Assembly: GCA_964036195.1 (NCBI GenBank) | Contig: OZ038453.1 | Coordinates: 22,592,352 to 22,656,351, forward strand | Source of the DNA: Sphaerolaimus hirsutus | Taxonomy: Eukaryota; Nematoda; Chromadorea; Monhysterida; Sphaerolaimidae | DNA length: 64,000 nucleotides | Direction of reading: 5' to 3' | Shown here: one piece after another, positions 48,900-58,763 of the stretch | Layout: each line of letters starts with the position of its first letter | Position numbering within the stretch: position 1 is the first letter of the stretch | Notes under the pieces: model-generated | Told to the model about the DNA's origin: nothing | What the model saw: the letters and a program-made list of their open reading frames with translations, nothing else | Database searches by the model: none | Made by a program: the position numbers and the translations under genes

Positions 48900-49610
48900 A
48901 AACGTTTCCTTGTGAATGAACTTTTTATCGGACTTATTTTGGTTTGCCGGACGTCACGGCGGACGTGGTCATCGTAGGGGGGTGAAAAATAAAAATCCAC
49001 GGGCTATCCAATGGTACCGGCCATGACTCCCTGCGATGACGTCATCGAGAGTTAAGTCACTAATGCTTCGATGAATGAACTTAATCAACGGAGTGTAGCA
49101 GAACTATGGTCAAAAGGTCAGGCAGAACTATGGTCAGTTTTTACATCAGGTATGTTCTCACAACCTTTTACAAATGCATTTGGATGGTGAACTTGTTTGG
49201 GCCACTTGGGTCAGTGTTTACAGTTTACAGTCTCCAGAAAAGTGTTTACAGTTTACCTGTGTATACTGCTAGTGGTTACAAAGATTTTTGTGTGTGCAGA
49301 GATTGGCACCCGCGAAATGCAATAATACTTAATCATGAGCAGCAAAAGGTTTTTTCTCCTAGTTTGCGCATGGAAATCTACTTGCGTAATAGTAAAATGG
49401 TTGTAATAAATCAATCAGTTCAAAATGATGAAAATATCTACCTAGTCTATATTGACTACTGACTACCAGTGTTGGAAAAAATGAATAAAATGTAAAATTC
49501 AAGGTGTTTGCACTTATTCAGTGAGCTTATAACCTTACAAAAACTGTGGCAATGGGTAAAACACTCATGGGAATTTTGATTTTAGAGCACTCACATCACA
49601 TCCCTGCGAA
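48900..49610. other. No recognised gene; one 118-codon open frame
   Basis: The frame at 49,106-49,462 (+) contains GYKDFCVCRDWHPRNAIILN and ends NIYLVYIDY. No domain is recognised and no splice signals stand out, so I leave it unassigned. Confidence 0.3.
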
Positions 49611-49618
49611 ATGTTAGG

Positions 49619-49917
49619 CACAGCAAAAAATGGGTTCGTGAAGTGTGTGGAAGTGCGCTCTGTGAAGGCACTTCCACTCACTTCCACACACTTCACGAAG
49701 TTTTCGGTGAAGTGTCTTCCACTCACTTCACCTAGCTTCACGAAGTTCGAAATTCGTGAAGTGCACTTCACGAACTTTTGCAGCATACTTTGCATGGTTC
49801 GTGAAGTGCCGTGAAGCATCTGGGATACAGTGAAGTGTCTTCACGCCGACATTGCGCGTCTGCGTGAAGACACTTCAGGACACTTCACCGCGCATCACAC
49901 ACCCATTTTTTGCTGTG
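49619..49917. mobile_element. CACAG-terminus MITE, TSD AGG
   Basis: 299 bp with the same termini as 46,712-47,082 and AGG on both sides. CACAG ends with a 3-bp duplication would fit a CACTA-like mobiliser. The interior is TTCACGAA / GAAGTG arrays. Confidence 0.75.
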
Positions 49918-50499
49918 AGGGAGTCTCTTCAACGATCCGTATACACGCTGCAAAACTCAAAATTATTGTGAACACGCAGCCACGATACAAAAAAAGTACT
50001 CAAGCGCCATTGCACTTGGCGTCAAAGTGTTGGCGCTTTTTACATCATTACGTCTGACGAAATTACAGCGAGACCTTTACCTAGTTTCATTCATCGTTTC
50101 GTCCGACTCGAAATAGAATTTGAACGCTACTCCGATTTTGTTGACACCAACAGCACAAAGGAACACAAGTTACCTTTTTGATACGTGTGCTGGCGCTTTT
50201 TACATTATTAATCGAACATCATTAACCGGCCTGTAAACAAATGCAGTGATTGAAAAGCGCCATGGGGCTAGCGCCAATGGAAAAAGCACCATGGCATGAC
50301 ACTTTTGGTGATTGGCGCTATTTTGCTGTGGCGCCATTGACGCTTGGCCTTGGCGCTATTTTTCTGTGGCGCCTGGAACAAAACACCGAGCGCTGGTGCT
50401 TGGCGCCATTTTACTCTGGCGGCACTGGCGCTTGGCGCCAAAGTTCTGGCACTACTGAGACGTCACCTTTTTCGTCGAACGCCTAGCGTCTGGCACTGC

Positions 50500-51180
50500 G
50501 TTGATGTGTAATATTCCAGTTTTACCTGTGACGATGGCAATTCCTCCGAAAAAAAGTGTTTTTTACAAAGTGAATTTTTGAATTTTCGAATTTTTCCTCA
50601 AATTAATTTTTGAATTTTCCAATTTTCTAACTTTTTTTGGGCAATTTTCAAATTTCTTGCAGTAGTTTTCAAATTTTCATTGAGAAATATTGAATTTGAA
50701 CCTTAGTTTAATTTAATTTAATTTTGGATAGAGCGGATTTTAGCACAAGTTACTTAAGTAGAAAAAATCACTCATACATTGAGGAGTTCCTAGTAAGGAT
50801 GGTCCCTCCGCACAACGAAAGAACAAAAAAAGACAACAGATATAGATACACGGATGAAATTTTTTCAAATATTTACAATTTTATCATAATTAGTTGTGTT
50901 TCAAAGGTGAAATGTCTTGAATGAAAACCAACTTACAAAATTAGACATTTTTAAATCTCAATGCTGTTCCCAACATATATGTCAAATCACCCATTATGAA
51001 CAAGCAGTTTGAGAGCAGCATGAATTTCCAACCATTGATGTTTATGACCAGGTAAACAATTTCCATGATTTGTAAGGAAAATAATGTGTTTCTCTGAAAA
51101 ATTTTATCGCCTCATTAGCAAAAATAGTTTTCGTCCAAAATATCCATAAAAGGCCATTGATATTTGGAGTATAAGCTAGT
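50500..51180. other. AT-rich stretch without recognised feature
   Basis: Contains TTTTTGAATTTTCGAATTTT runs similar to 1-190 and 21,440-21,650, otherwise no structure. Confidence 0.4.
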
Positions 51181-51537
51181 TAAGCCGGAATTAGAGCTCG
51201 AGCATGTAACGTGAAATGATGACGTGGAATGTTTGACGCGAAAAGTTTTGACGTAAAAAGATTTTTGAATTACAGCTATCTGACGTAGAAAGATCCGACG
51301 ACATGGTGACGTGGAAAGATCCGACGACATCTTGACGTGAAAAGATTTGATGATATGTTGACGTAAAAAGATTCAACAATGGGAACACACACTGAAACCG
51401 AACATTTCCAACAAACCGACAACACTAAACGTTTTCAACTACCCAATCTGAACTGGAAAATTGCTGTTCGAACAGTTTTTCAAACTGTTCAAACAGTTCG
51501 AACTGTTCAGCATTTTATGGCCCAGACTAGTGATGGA

Positions 51538-51833
51538 AAAGCGCCATGCCGCTGGCGCCTGGTGCTAGTGCCAAAGCAAAAAGCGCCATGGCGCTTTTGG
51601 TGCTTGGCGCTATATTGCTCTGGCGCCATTGGTGCTTGTCGGGGTTAGGATAAGCGCGATGGCCATTTTGGCGCTTGGCGCTATCTTTGTGTGGCGCCAG
51701 GAACAAAACGCGTGGCGCTGGCGCTTGGCGCCATATTTCTCTGGCACCATTAGTGCTTGGCGCTGGGGTTTGAAAAAGCGCCATGGCGCTTTTGGCGCTT
51801 GGCGCCAAAGTCCAGGCACTTTTTGCATCACTA
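51538..51833. mobile_element. GGCGCC-array hAT-like MITE, TSD GCCYAGAC
   Basis: 296 bp from TAGTGATGGAAAAGCGCC to TTTTGCATCACTA. Flanks GCCCAGAC and GCCTAGAC differ by one base. It is almost entirely a GCGCC / GGCGC array. Confidence 0.8.
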
Positions 51834-51965
51834 GCCTAGACGTTCAGCAGGAGTCAGTGCACCAGCCTCGGTGTCCAGAAGTAATTGTCAGGTAGTTTCA
51901 TAGTGTCCGCACATTCTTTACTGGAATATTTACATGAAATCTCTACAGATTTTTATGGTTGAGTT

Positions 51966-52083
51966 ACATGGAACATTTTTCATCAAACATTTTACGTCAA
52001 ACATTTTACGTCAAATGCAAAAATGACATTTTTCAGTGACGTAAAATGTTTGACGTAAAATGTTTGATGAAAAATGTTCCATG
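51966..52083. repeat. Perfect 48-bp inverted repeat with TGACGTAAAA motifs
   Basis: 51,966-52,013 is the exact reverse complement of 52,036-52,083, with a 22-base spacer. Each arm carries two TTTTACGTCA units. It lies inside the 2.3 kb TTAA foldback. Confidence 0.92.
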
Positions 52084-53500
52084 TAAAATGTTCGATGACT
52101 TTGATCAGTCCTTTCTGGGCCGATTTGGATCGTGCAACACTTAAAATGATCAGGGCAATCATAAGATTCAATTTTTGTGGTCGGATTAGTGATGTCTTTA
52201 TTCCGTATGCCAATCTGACCCAGTTTTTAACATGAAGAATAGTCATAATAATTATTTTTCAAGACGTTTTTTTTGAACATTCTATCATACACTATAGATG
52301 AAAAGAAGTAATCTGGCCAGAAAATTATTACAATATCGTGTTCCAGTCAAAAGTTGGCGCACCAGAAGCAGCATGCCAGGTGCCATGGGCGCCACGGGAA
52401 AATGGTGCAAGCGCCAAGGGCGCCATGGCGCCATCTGAAAGAAGAGCGCCAGGCATCAATGGCGCCACAGGAAAAAGGTGCCAAGCGCCAATGGTGCCAT
52501 GGCGTGGCGCCCCTTAGCGCCCTCAAATGGTGCCAGCGGCGTGGCGCCATTCCATCACTATATGATAGCATGTTCAAAAAAATTATTTTTTTCATGTCTA
52601 AAAACCGGGACAAATCGGCATACAGAATTTAGACATCACTACTACAACCACAAAAATTGAATCTGCAGGCTGTCCTGATCATTTTAAGTGTTGAACAATC
52701 CAAATCGGACTAGAAATGCATTAGGCCTGAGTTATTAAGCTTCAAAGTCAATGTGCAGATTGGCTATTCAAAATTACCACCCTTTTATAGACCCCCATTA
52801 TCTCGGGACTGGGGGATTATTTGAACAAACCAAGACAATTCGTTATAGACCAGACCCCAAACCCCAACATACTTGAATGACATCAAAATCGGCCAATGTA
52901 CACCAGAATGGGATGCAGGAATGTGCATTTCTATGAAATAACACAAAAACATACGTGCACTAATTAGTTTACATGAAAGTTACATGAAAAGTTACAAATA
53001 AATACAAAAGAAATAATATACACACTTAAAAATCACGTTTACCATTCATTTCACTCAAAAATGTATATTACACATTCATTTCACGTCACACATAAAATTG
53101 TAATTACAGCTTGACGTGAAATGTTTTTGACGTAAAATGTTAATCAGTAAACATCTTTTCACGTCAACACTCTGACGTGAAAAGATTCGACGACTTACAT
53201 TTCACGTCAACATTTCATGTGACGTGAAATGTTGCTGATGTGAAAAGTTGCTGACGTGAAATGTTTGACGGGAAATGATGACGTGAAAAGATGCAATTTT
53301 GACGTACAATTAATAACACATTAATTACTCAATATTTTTCAAATCTTTTTTGGGACATTATAAACAATTACCAGGACAATCTTATTCTGAAATTACAAGA
53401 CCGTATCTTTGTCCGTTCTCATGTAATTTATTTTTCGACATCTTTCCACGTCATCATTTCACGTCGAATCGACGCTGAGCTCTAATTCCCGCTTTAAGAC

Positions 53501-54370
53501 TAGTGATGGATTGGCGCCATGGCGCTGGCGCCATTTAAGGGCGCCAAAGGGCGCCGCGCCATGCGCCATTGGCGCTTGGCGCCCTTTTTCTGTGGCGCCC
53601 TTGGCGCCTGGCGCCCACATTCTGAAAGGCGCCATGGCGCCCTTGGCGCTTGGCGCCCTTTTTCCGTGGCGCCCTTGGCGCCTGGCGCCCTGCTTTAAAA
53701 GGGCGCCAAAAAGGCGCCAGCAGGGTTTCAAGGTGAGTGCTGTGTAAATGAAAAAAAATAATAAAAACGCATGCGTGGATAGGTAATCTAAATTCGCCGG
53801 AAAAATGGACGAAGTGGTGTGAACGGGTGGAAATTTTTCATCCAGCCGTTCATCAGATGTGTCTGACGGATCAGAAGATAAGAATGATGAACCGTTGAAC
53901 TTGCAAAATCATAAATAAACAGATTCAAATTGTTGCAATTCCGTTTTTGTCCATTTCATGGAAACATTGATTGGACAAGTCTATTTGAAGTGAATGGATT
54001 GTTGTCAAATGACAATTTCCATTTTGTTTGTCATATGGATTTTATTGCAAAATTTTTTGTTGCTACTATTGTTTTTGTGCATTACATCCTTGAAAACGCC
54101 AATAAAGAAGTGAATGTGTGTACTATGGTGCTGTAGAAACATTGTTAGCACTTTGAGGGTGTTGTACGCACTTCTTTATCCTGACGCCCTTGGCGCCTGG
54201 CGCCCTATTTCCGTGGCGCATGGCGCCCACTTTTCAAATGGCGCCATGGCGCCCTTGGCGCCTGGCGCCCTTTTTCTGTGGCGCCCTTGGTGCTTGGCGC
54301 CCACATTCCTGATGGCGCCATGGCGCCATTGGCGCCTGGCGCCCTTTTTTCTGGCGCTTTTCCATCACTA
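53501..54370. mobile_element. GGCGCC-array hAT-like element with unique middle
   Basis: TAGTGATGGATTGGCGCC ... GGCGCTTTTCCATCACTA, with imperfect 8-bp flanks TTTAAGAC / GTTAGGAC. GGCGCC blocks at each end surround about 450 bases of non-repetitive, AT-rich sequence (53,730-54,180) with no recognisable gene. Confidence 0.65.
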
Positions 54371-54399
54371 GTTAGGACCTGTGTACATGGAAACTTAAA

Positions 54400-55340
54400 T
54401 AACAGAGATCATGGCTCAACCCGCAGTTTCGATTCAGACACTGTATTTACATGCAATTGTACAGTGACACCCCAGATATTTCGCACCGAGGCATCACTCA
54501 CAATAACGTTGTGAATACCATCAAAATGCATGTACATTGCAACCCGAATGTACACTTTGGACAAAACGTTGTCATGCAAAATTTACGTAACCCGCCGCTT
54601 ATGTGCATATTTTCACATATCACTATTTTTTCACATATTTTCATGACACGACTTCCACTTTTAAAATCAAAAGTATTCCTTATTTGATTCATCCAGTGTA
54701 TCTCATTCATAAAGATCATGCTACCAAGAGCTATCCACAGTGCAACATTACATGTGAGGTGAGCATCCAAGATTAATGCAAATGGCAGTGAATTTTTTAA
54801 TTATTTTAGCAATCACCCTGACTGAGTGTAAGTCAGACTTAGATGATTGTTAATTTCACTATCCAGTTCCATTTATCCTAGATGCTCACCGCATGTGTTA
54901 TGCGCATAGCATAACTCCTGAGCAAACCAACTTATTAATCAAATCCCTGTGCTTGCTACACATTTTTCCATCCAGCAAGTCATATTTCTCTGCACAGTTG
55001 TACACACATCTTAGAGTAACCTTTGAATGCTGTATGATTATAGTTTTAATGGTTGGATCGCTTTTTAACTAATCGTAAATACCCCCACCCCCATCGAATT
55101 AGCCCCCCCCCCCCTCAAAAGACCGCCAGGTCTGTACATATGTGCACTCTGAAAAAAATAAACTCCCCAAGTCGGTATTTCGAGGAAATACAGTATTCTC
55201 ACTGTAATTTGGCTTAGTTTAGTCAATTTTGCACATATACCATCATTCTTCAGATGACCCCCCAGGGGGTTTATTTTTTCAAAGTGAAAATGTTGAGTTG
55301 AAAATTTTGGCGTTTTTCCATCACTAACGGGTACCATTTT
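54400..55340. other. Sparse stretch before the lectin gene
   Basis: Contains GGTGAGCATC (54,757) facing GATGCTCACC (54,885) and a C-run MITE fragment (about 55,075-55,190). No exon recognised. Confidence 0.4.
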
Positions 55341-55364
55341 ATATTTTGTCAACTTTTTACTCAC

Positions 55365-55720
55365 ATTTTTATTAGAAACGGCCTTCTATTTGAGATGCCC
55401 TTCTATTGGAAGCCCTCTGTTTTCCCCAATTAAATAAAAACAAAGGGCTACGTTACGGAAAATTCACTTACCTAATGATGATTAGTAGTGTTCGTTCAAC
55501 CTTTGATCCTAAAATACCATCAAATCAATTGACCAAATGCATTAAATAATGGCGCTTGGTGACAATTTTGATCTTTATGCATTTGGCACAATTCCAGCAC
55601 TTTTGACCCTTCTATTTGAGACCGCCCTTTTATTCATTTCGCGGCTAAAAAGGTAAAAAAGTGTACCTCTATTGAAAACACCCCTTTATTGGAGTCACGC
55701 CCATCTATTAGAAGAAATAC
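55365..55720. repeat. Dispersed repeat upstream of the lectin promoter
   Basis: GATGATTAGTAGTGTTCGTT, AATGGCGCTTGGTGACAATT and neighbouring text recur at 62,858-63,100. It ends GAAATACGGTAA, like a MITE terminus, 50 bases before the TATA box. Confidence 0.7.
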
Positions 55721-55768
55721 GGTAATTTCGCGACTAATTCCGTGACTAACTACTTTCGCGTGCGCGCA

Positions 55769-55775
55769 TATATAA
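55769..55775 (+). promoter_or_regulatory. TATA box before the signal exon at 55,843
   Basis: TATATAA follows a short alternating GCGTGCGCGC stretch, 68 bases before the ATG. That leaves room for a transcription start near 55,800. A dispersed repeat (about 55,365-55,720) ends just upstream. Confidence 0.55.
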
Positions 55776-55842
55776 CTTTGGTGCGAAGAAACTTTTCCAA
55801 ATACCTACTTTTTTAAATCGTTCAAAACGCTACACCAGCAAA

Positions 55843-55902
55843 ATGCATGCGATCTCGATGAAATGTTGTCTGCTGTTTTCGACGGTGTTCATCTTGGCCT
55901 TG
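55843..55902 (+). CDS. Signal-peptide exon, probable start of the C-type lectin gene
   Basis: ATG at 55,843 is 68 bases after a TATATAA box. It encodes MHAISMKCCLLFSTVFILAL, a typical hydrophobic secretion leader, and runs into the strong donor TTG|GTAAGC at 55,903. The exon is 20 codons and ends in phase 0. The first lectin-domain exon (58,764) needs phase 1, so a direct join would break frame. Either one small exon (phase 0 in, 1 out) lies between 55.9 and 58.7 kb, or this leader belongs to another transcript. Strand, spacing and the need of the lectin for a leader favour the first option. Confidence 0.5.
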
Positions 55903-56294
55903 GTAAGCGTTCGACTCAACATATTCGTGGCTGAAGTCTGTGTTACCGTATTTCCTCGAAATACCCCCACCCCACACTCGAAATAGCTCCCAGAAAATCA
56001 GCACTGTGCAAAATAACCCCCCTCCCCCAAAATACCCCACCCGCAATCAGTGTAAAGAGAATTTAATTGGAAAAAAACTGAATAACGTTAGGTCAGGGCT
56101 TATACCATCTACTCACATAAATAAGTCGATAGACGCTTATACATGTTGGTTATTGTTGCATTTGTTACACCTGCATACGTTACAAACAACGAGAGAGTTC
56201 AAAACATTTCTGACAATATAATGAACACCCCTCGAAATACCCCCCCCCCATTAACCCCCTCAAAATTTGATATGATAAAATAAACAGTCTGCGG

Positions 56295-57488
56295 TAGTGA
56301 TGGAAAACGGCTTACATACCCTATCCCCCCATGGACATCTTACCCTCTGGGTCGATATAGCCCTCCAGGACTTCTTCCGGCCGAGGACTATTTCGGCCCG
56401 ACTTTTATTACATGGGATGATGTACTCCTCCATACAAAATATCTAATTACACTATTGGGGCATCTGTTGGGTCATGGGAATGTGTTTGATATTTCCTTTT
56501 ATTTGTTGTGATGCAAGAACACTGCTTGCATCATATCAAAAATATTTATTGACACGTGGCACGCCACAATTATGCACACGTCTGTTATGCCTATTGGCAT
56601 TGATTATCGATTGCGTGGGTAAATCAAGAACAATGCATGCAACTTCAAAACTCAATTTCTCAACCATTTCTCAGCTGACTTTCACCAATTTGGAATGTCA
56701 CCACCTTAAGAATTTGGTAAACTCATGGTAATCATGACAGACAAATTGCCAATATACTACAGACAAAATGACAATGCAACACAGACAAAACTCCAATGGA
56801 TCACAGACAAAACATCAATGCAACACAGACAAAACGCGAATGCAACAGAGACAAAACGTGAATGCAACACAGACAAAACACAAATGGATCACAGACAAAA
56901 TGCTTTGGCATTTTGCTCGGTGTTGCATTCGTGTTTTGTCTGTGTTGCATTCACGTTTTGTCTGTAGTATATTGGCGATTTGTCTGTCATGATTACCATG
57001 AGTTTACCAATATCTTAATAATTTGAACATAAAAATGCAATCTCCATGTGATTCTGATCATTTTAAGTATTCATTGGTGAAAATCGGCTGAGAAATGGCT
57101 GAGAAATTGAGTTTTGAAGTTGCATGCATTGTTCTTCGTTTACCCACACCATCGATAATCAATGCCAATAGGCCTAACAGAGTCACAGACGTGTGCATAA
57201 TTGTGGCGTGCCACGCGTCAATAAATATTTTTGATCTGATGCAAGATGCATGTTTCGATATAGTCCTCATAACTCAAGGACAGTCGGGCGATATAGTCCT
57301 CGAGGACTATATCATCCCTCGGGGTAAGAAGTCCATGGGGGATATATACCTGGAATCATGGAAAAGCGCTACAGCTCTGGCGCCTGGCGCTAGCGACGAA
57401 GCAAAAAGCGCCATGGCGCTTCTGGTACTATTTTGCAACGGCGCCATTGACGCATGGCGCCAAAGTCTGACGCTTTTTTCCATCACTA
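56295..57488. mobile_element. GGCGCC hAT-like element with a nested foldback
   Basis: Starts TAGTGATGGAAAA, ends TTTTTTCCATCACTA, with imperfect flanks GTCTGCGG / TTCTGTGG. Most of its length is a foldback (about 56,318-57,350). Confidence 0.6.
56318..57350. repeat. Foldback with CACAGACAAAACGCGAATG minisatellite core
   Basis: The outer arms pair from CATGGACATCTTACC to GGTAAGAAGTCCATGG and include GCATGCAACTTCAAAACTCA with its complement. The core (about 56,753-56,970) alternates tandem AACACAGACAAAAC units with their reverse complement. It contains a short palindrome CCTCGAGG near 57,300. Confidence 0.7.
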
Positions 57489-57570
57489 TTCTGTGGATAT
57501 TTCGGGGAGATACGGTATATTTAAGTGATAAATACCTACCTATGTACTTATTTTGAGTATATATCGCAGG

Positions 57571-57739
57571 GCGGGAAAACTGGCGGAAGCGATGAAAGCA
57601 GCGACAGCGACAGTCGGTTTTACTATGAAGTTGACTTTTTGACGATGATTTTGCTGCCCAGCTATTTTTGCAATCTCGAACTTTTCTCCCGCGGCTTTCC
57701 TCCTTTTCTGATGACTCTCCGGATAAATCCGGAGTCCTA
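57571..57739 (+). CDS. Possible Ser/Asp-rich exon
   Basis: After TATATCGCAG the frame reads GGKTGGSDESSDSDSRFYYE, continues VDFLTMILLPSYF, and ends at TAA near 57,739. Local GC content is higher than in the neighbours and an acceptor is present, but the only nearby donor (GAA|GTTGAC) is weak. The opposite strand is also open. It lies between the signal exon at 55,843 and the lectin exons, but its phase would not repair the mismatch there. Weak candidate only. Confidence 0.15.
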
Positions 57740-57984
57740 AACATCCAAACAAATTTTATTTACACAAATGGCTTCATGCCATTACACTGGTCCTTTCATA
57801 AGCACCATAACATGACACCATTGGCAGTGAGAAACATGTGTTTTAACATCATTCAATACATATGCCAAGCCAATTATTGAAATATCATTCATGCAGTGTG
57901 GAAATGCGCGCTCGCGCACAAATTTTTGGAAAAATATGTCAAAAAAATCATATCAAAATTGATATTCTTGGGCATCATTCAATT

Positions 57985-58157
57985 GGAACCCCGACTCGAA
58001 ATTTGCCAAAATTTCGAGTGGAGTCAGGCAAAAACACCGAGTCTCGAGTCAGGAGGGCCATATTTTTCCGGTCGAGTCTATCGAGTCGAGTCGGTACCCA
58101 ATTTTACCCTCGCATCAAAAGTCTAGTCGAGTTGAATCGAGTCGATTTCGAGCCCTA
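57985..58157. repeat. GAGTC array, second copy
   Basis: CGAGTCTATCGAGTCGAGTC with GGTACCC and a terminal TTTCGAGCCCTAAT; the same family as 63,105-63,212. Confidence 0.5.
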
Positions 58158-58449
58158 ATCAGGAAGCATCGGCATCAAGGCACATTTCACCCAAAAACAC
58201 TGACAGCTCGCTGACAGGCTTTTCGTTACCTTATCAGCAAGCTGTAAGCATTTGTCAGCCGACTGTAAGTATTGACTGTGGGTGCACCACATGTATTTTA
58301 CTATTTTGTCAGCGAGATGCATGATGCAGCAGTTGTGTTGTCAGCGAGCTGTCAGCTCACTACATTTGGTTGTCAGTGAGCTGCAAATTTTTTTATGATT
58401 GACAAACGAGTTGTCAGTGTTTTGTTGATCCGTGATGACATCACTTCCA

Positions 58450-58710
58450 CTGGGCCCACTCCGGCATGTGAAGTGTAAAAGACATTGTAAAATGTCATGT
58501 GTCCTGTAAAAGACCCTGTAAAATGTGATGTGTCATTAAAAACCCTGTAAAGTGTCAAATGTTATCTAAAAGACCCTGTAAAGTGTCATGTGCATCGAAA
58601 TCTTATTTTATCGTATCCAAATCTTATGTTTCTGTATCCAAATATTATGTCAAACAGTAATATTTGGAAACAAAAACATAAGATCTTCTACACTTTACAG
58701 GGTTTGGGAG
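58450..58710. mobile_element. CCTGTAAAA/TTTACAGGG element upstream of lectin exon 2
   Basis: Tandem AAAGACCCTGTAAA units, then ATCCAAATCTTATG and its complement, ending TTTACAGGGTTTGGGAGTGG. It lies within 60 bases of the acceptor at 58,764. Related elements: 31,908-32,250, 34,240-34,580 and 58,960-59,330. Confidence 0.6.
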
Positions 58711-58763
58711 TGGCACCTAATGCATCCACGCACTCATCATTTAATGGTACCCCATTTTCCCAG

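Larger units (their letters stand above)
51184..53493. mobile_element. TTAA-flanked 2.3 kb foldback with GACGTGAAA arrays
   Basis: TTAA at 51,180 and 53,494 flank GCCGGAATTAGAGCTCGAG and GAGCTCTAATTCCCGC. Inside are arrays of GACGTGAAAAGAT and complements, a second inverted pair (52,090-52,300 with 52,560-52,720) and nested GGCGCC elements at 51,538-51,833 and about 52,360-52,560. Confidence 0.7.

Noticed and set aside
57307..57744. 145-codon minus-strand gene rich in Ser/Glu/Arg
   Set aside because: It runs through a GGCGCC element terminus and no splice or start evidence supports it; the opposite-strand exon is only slightly more plausible.
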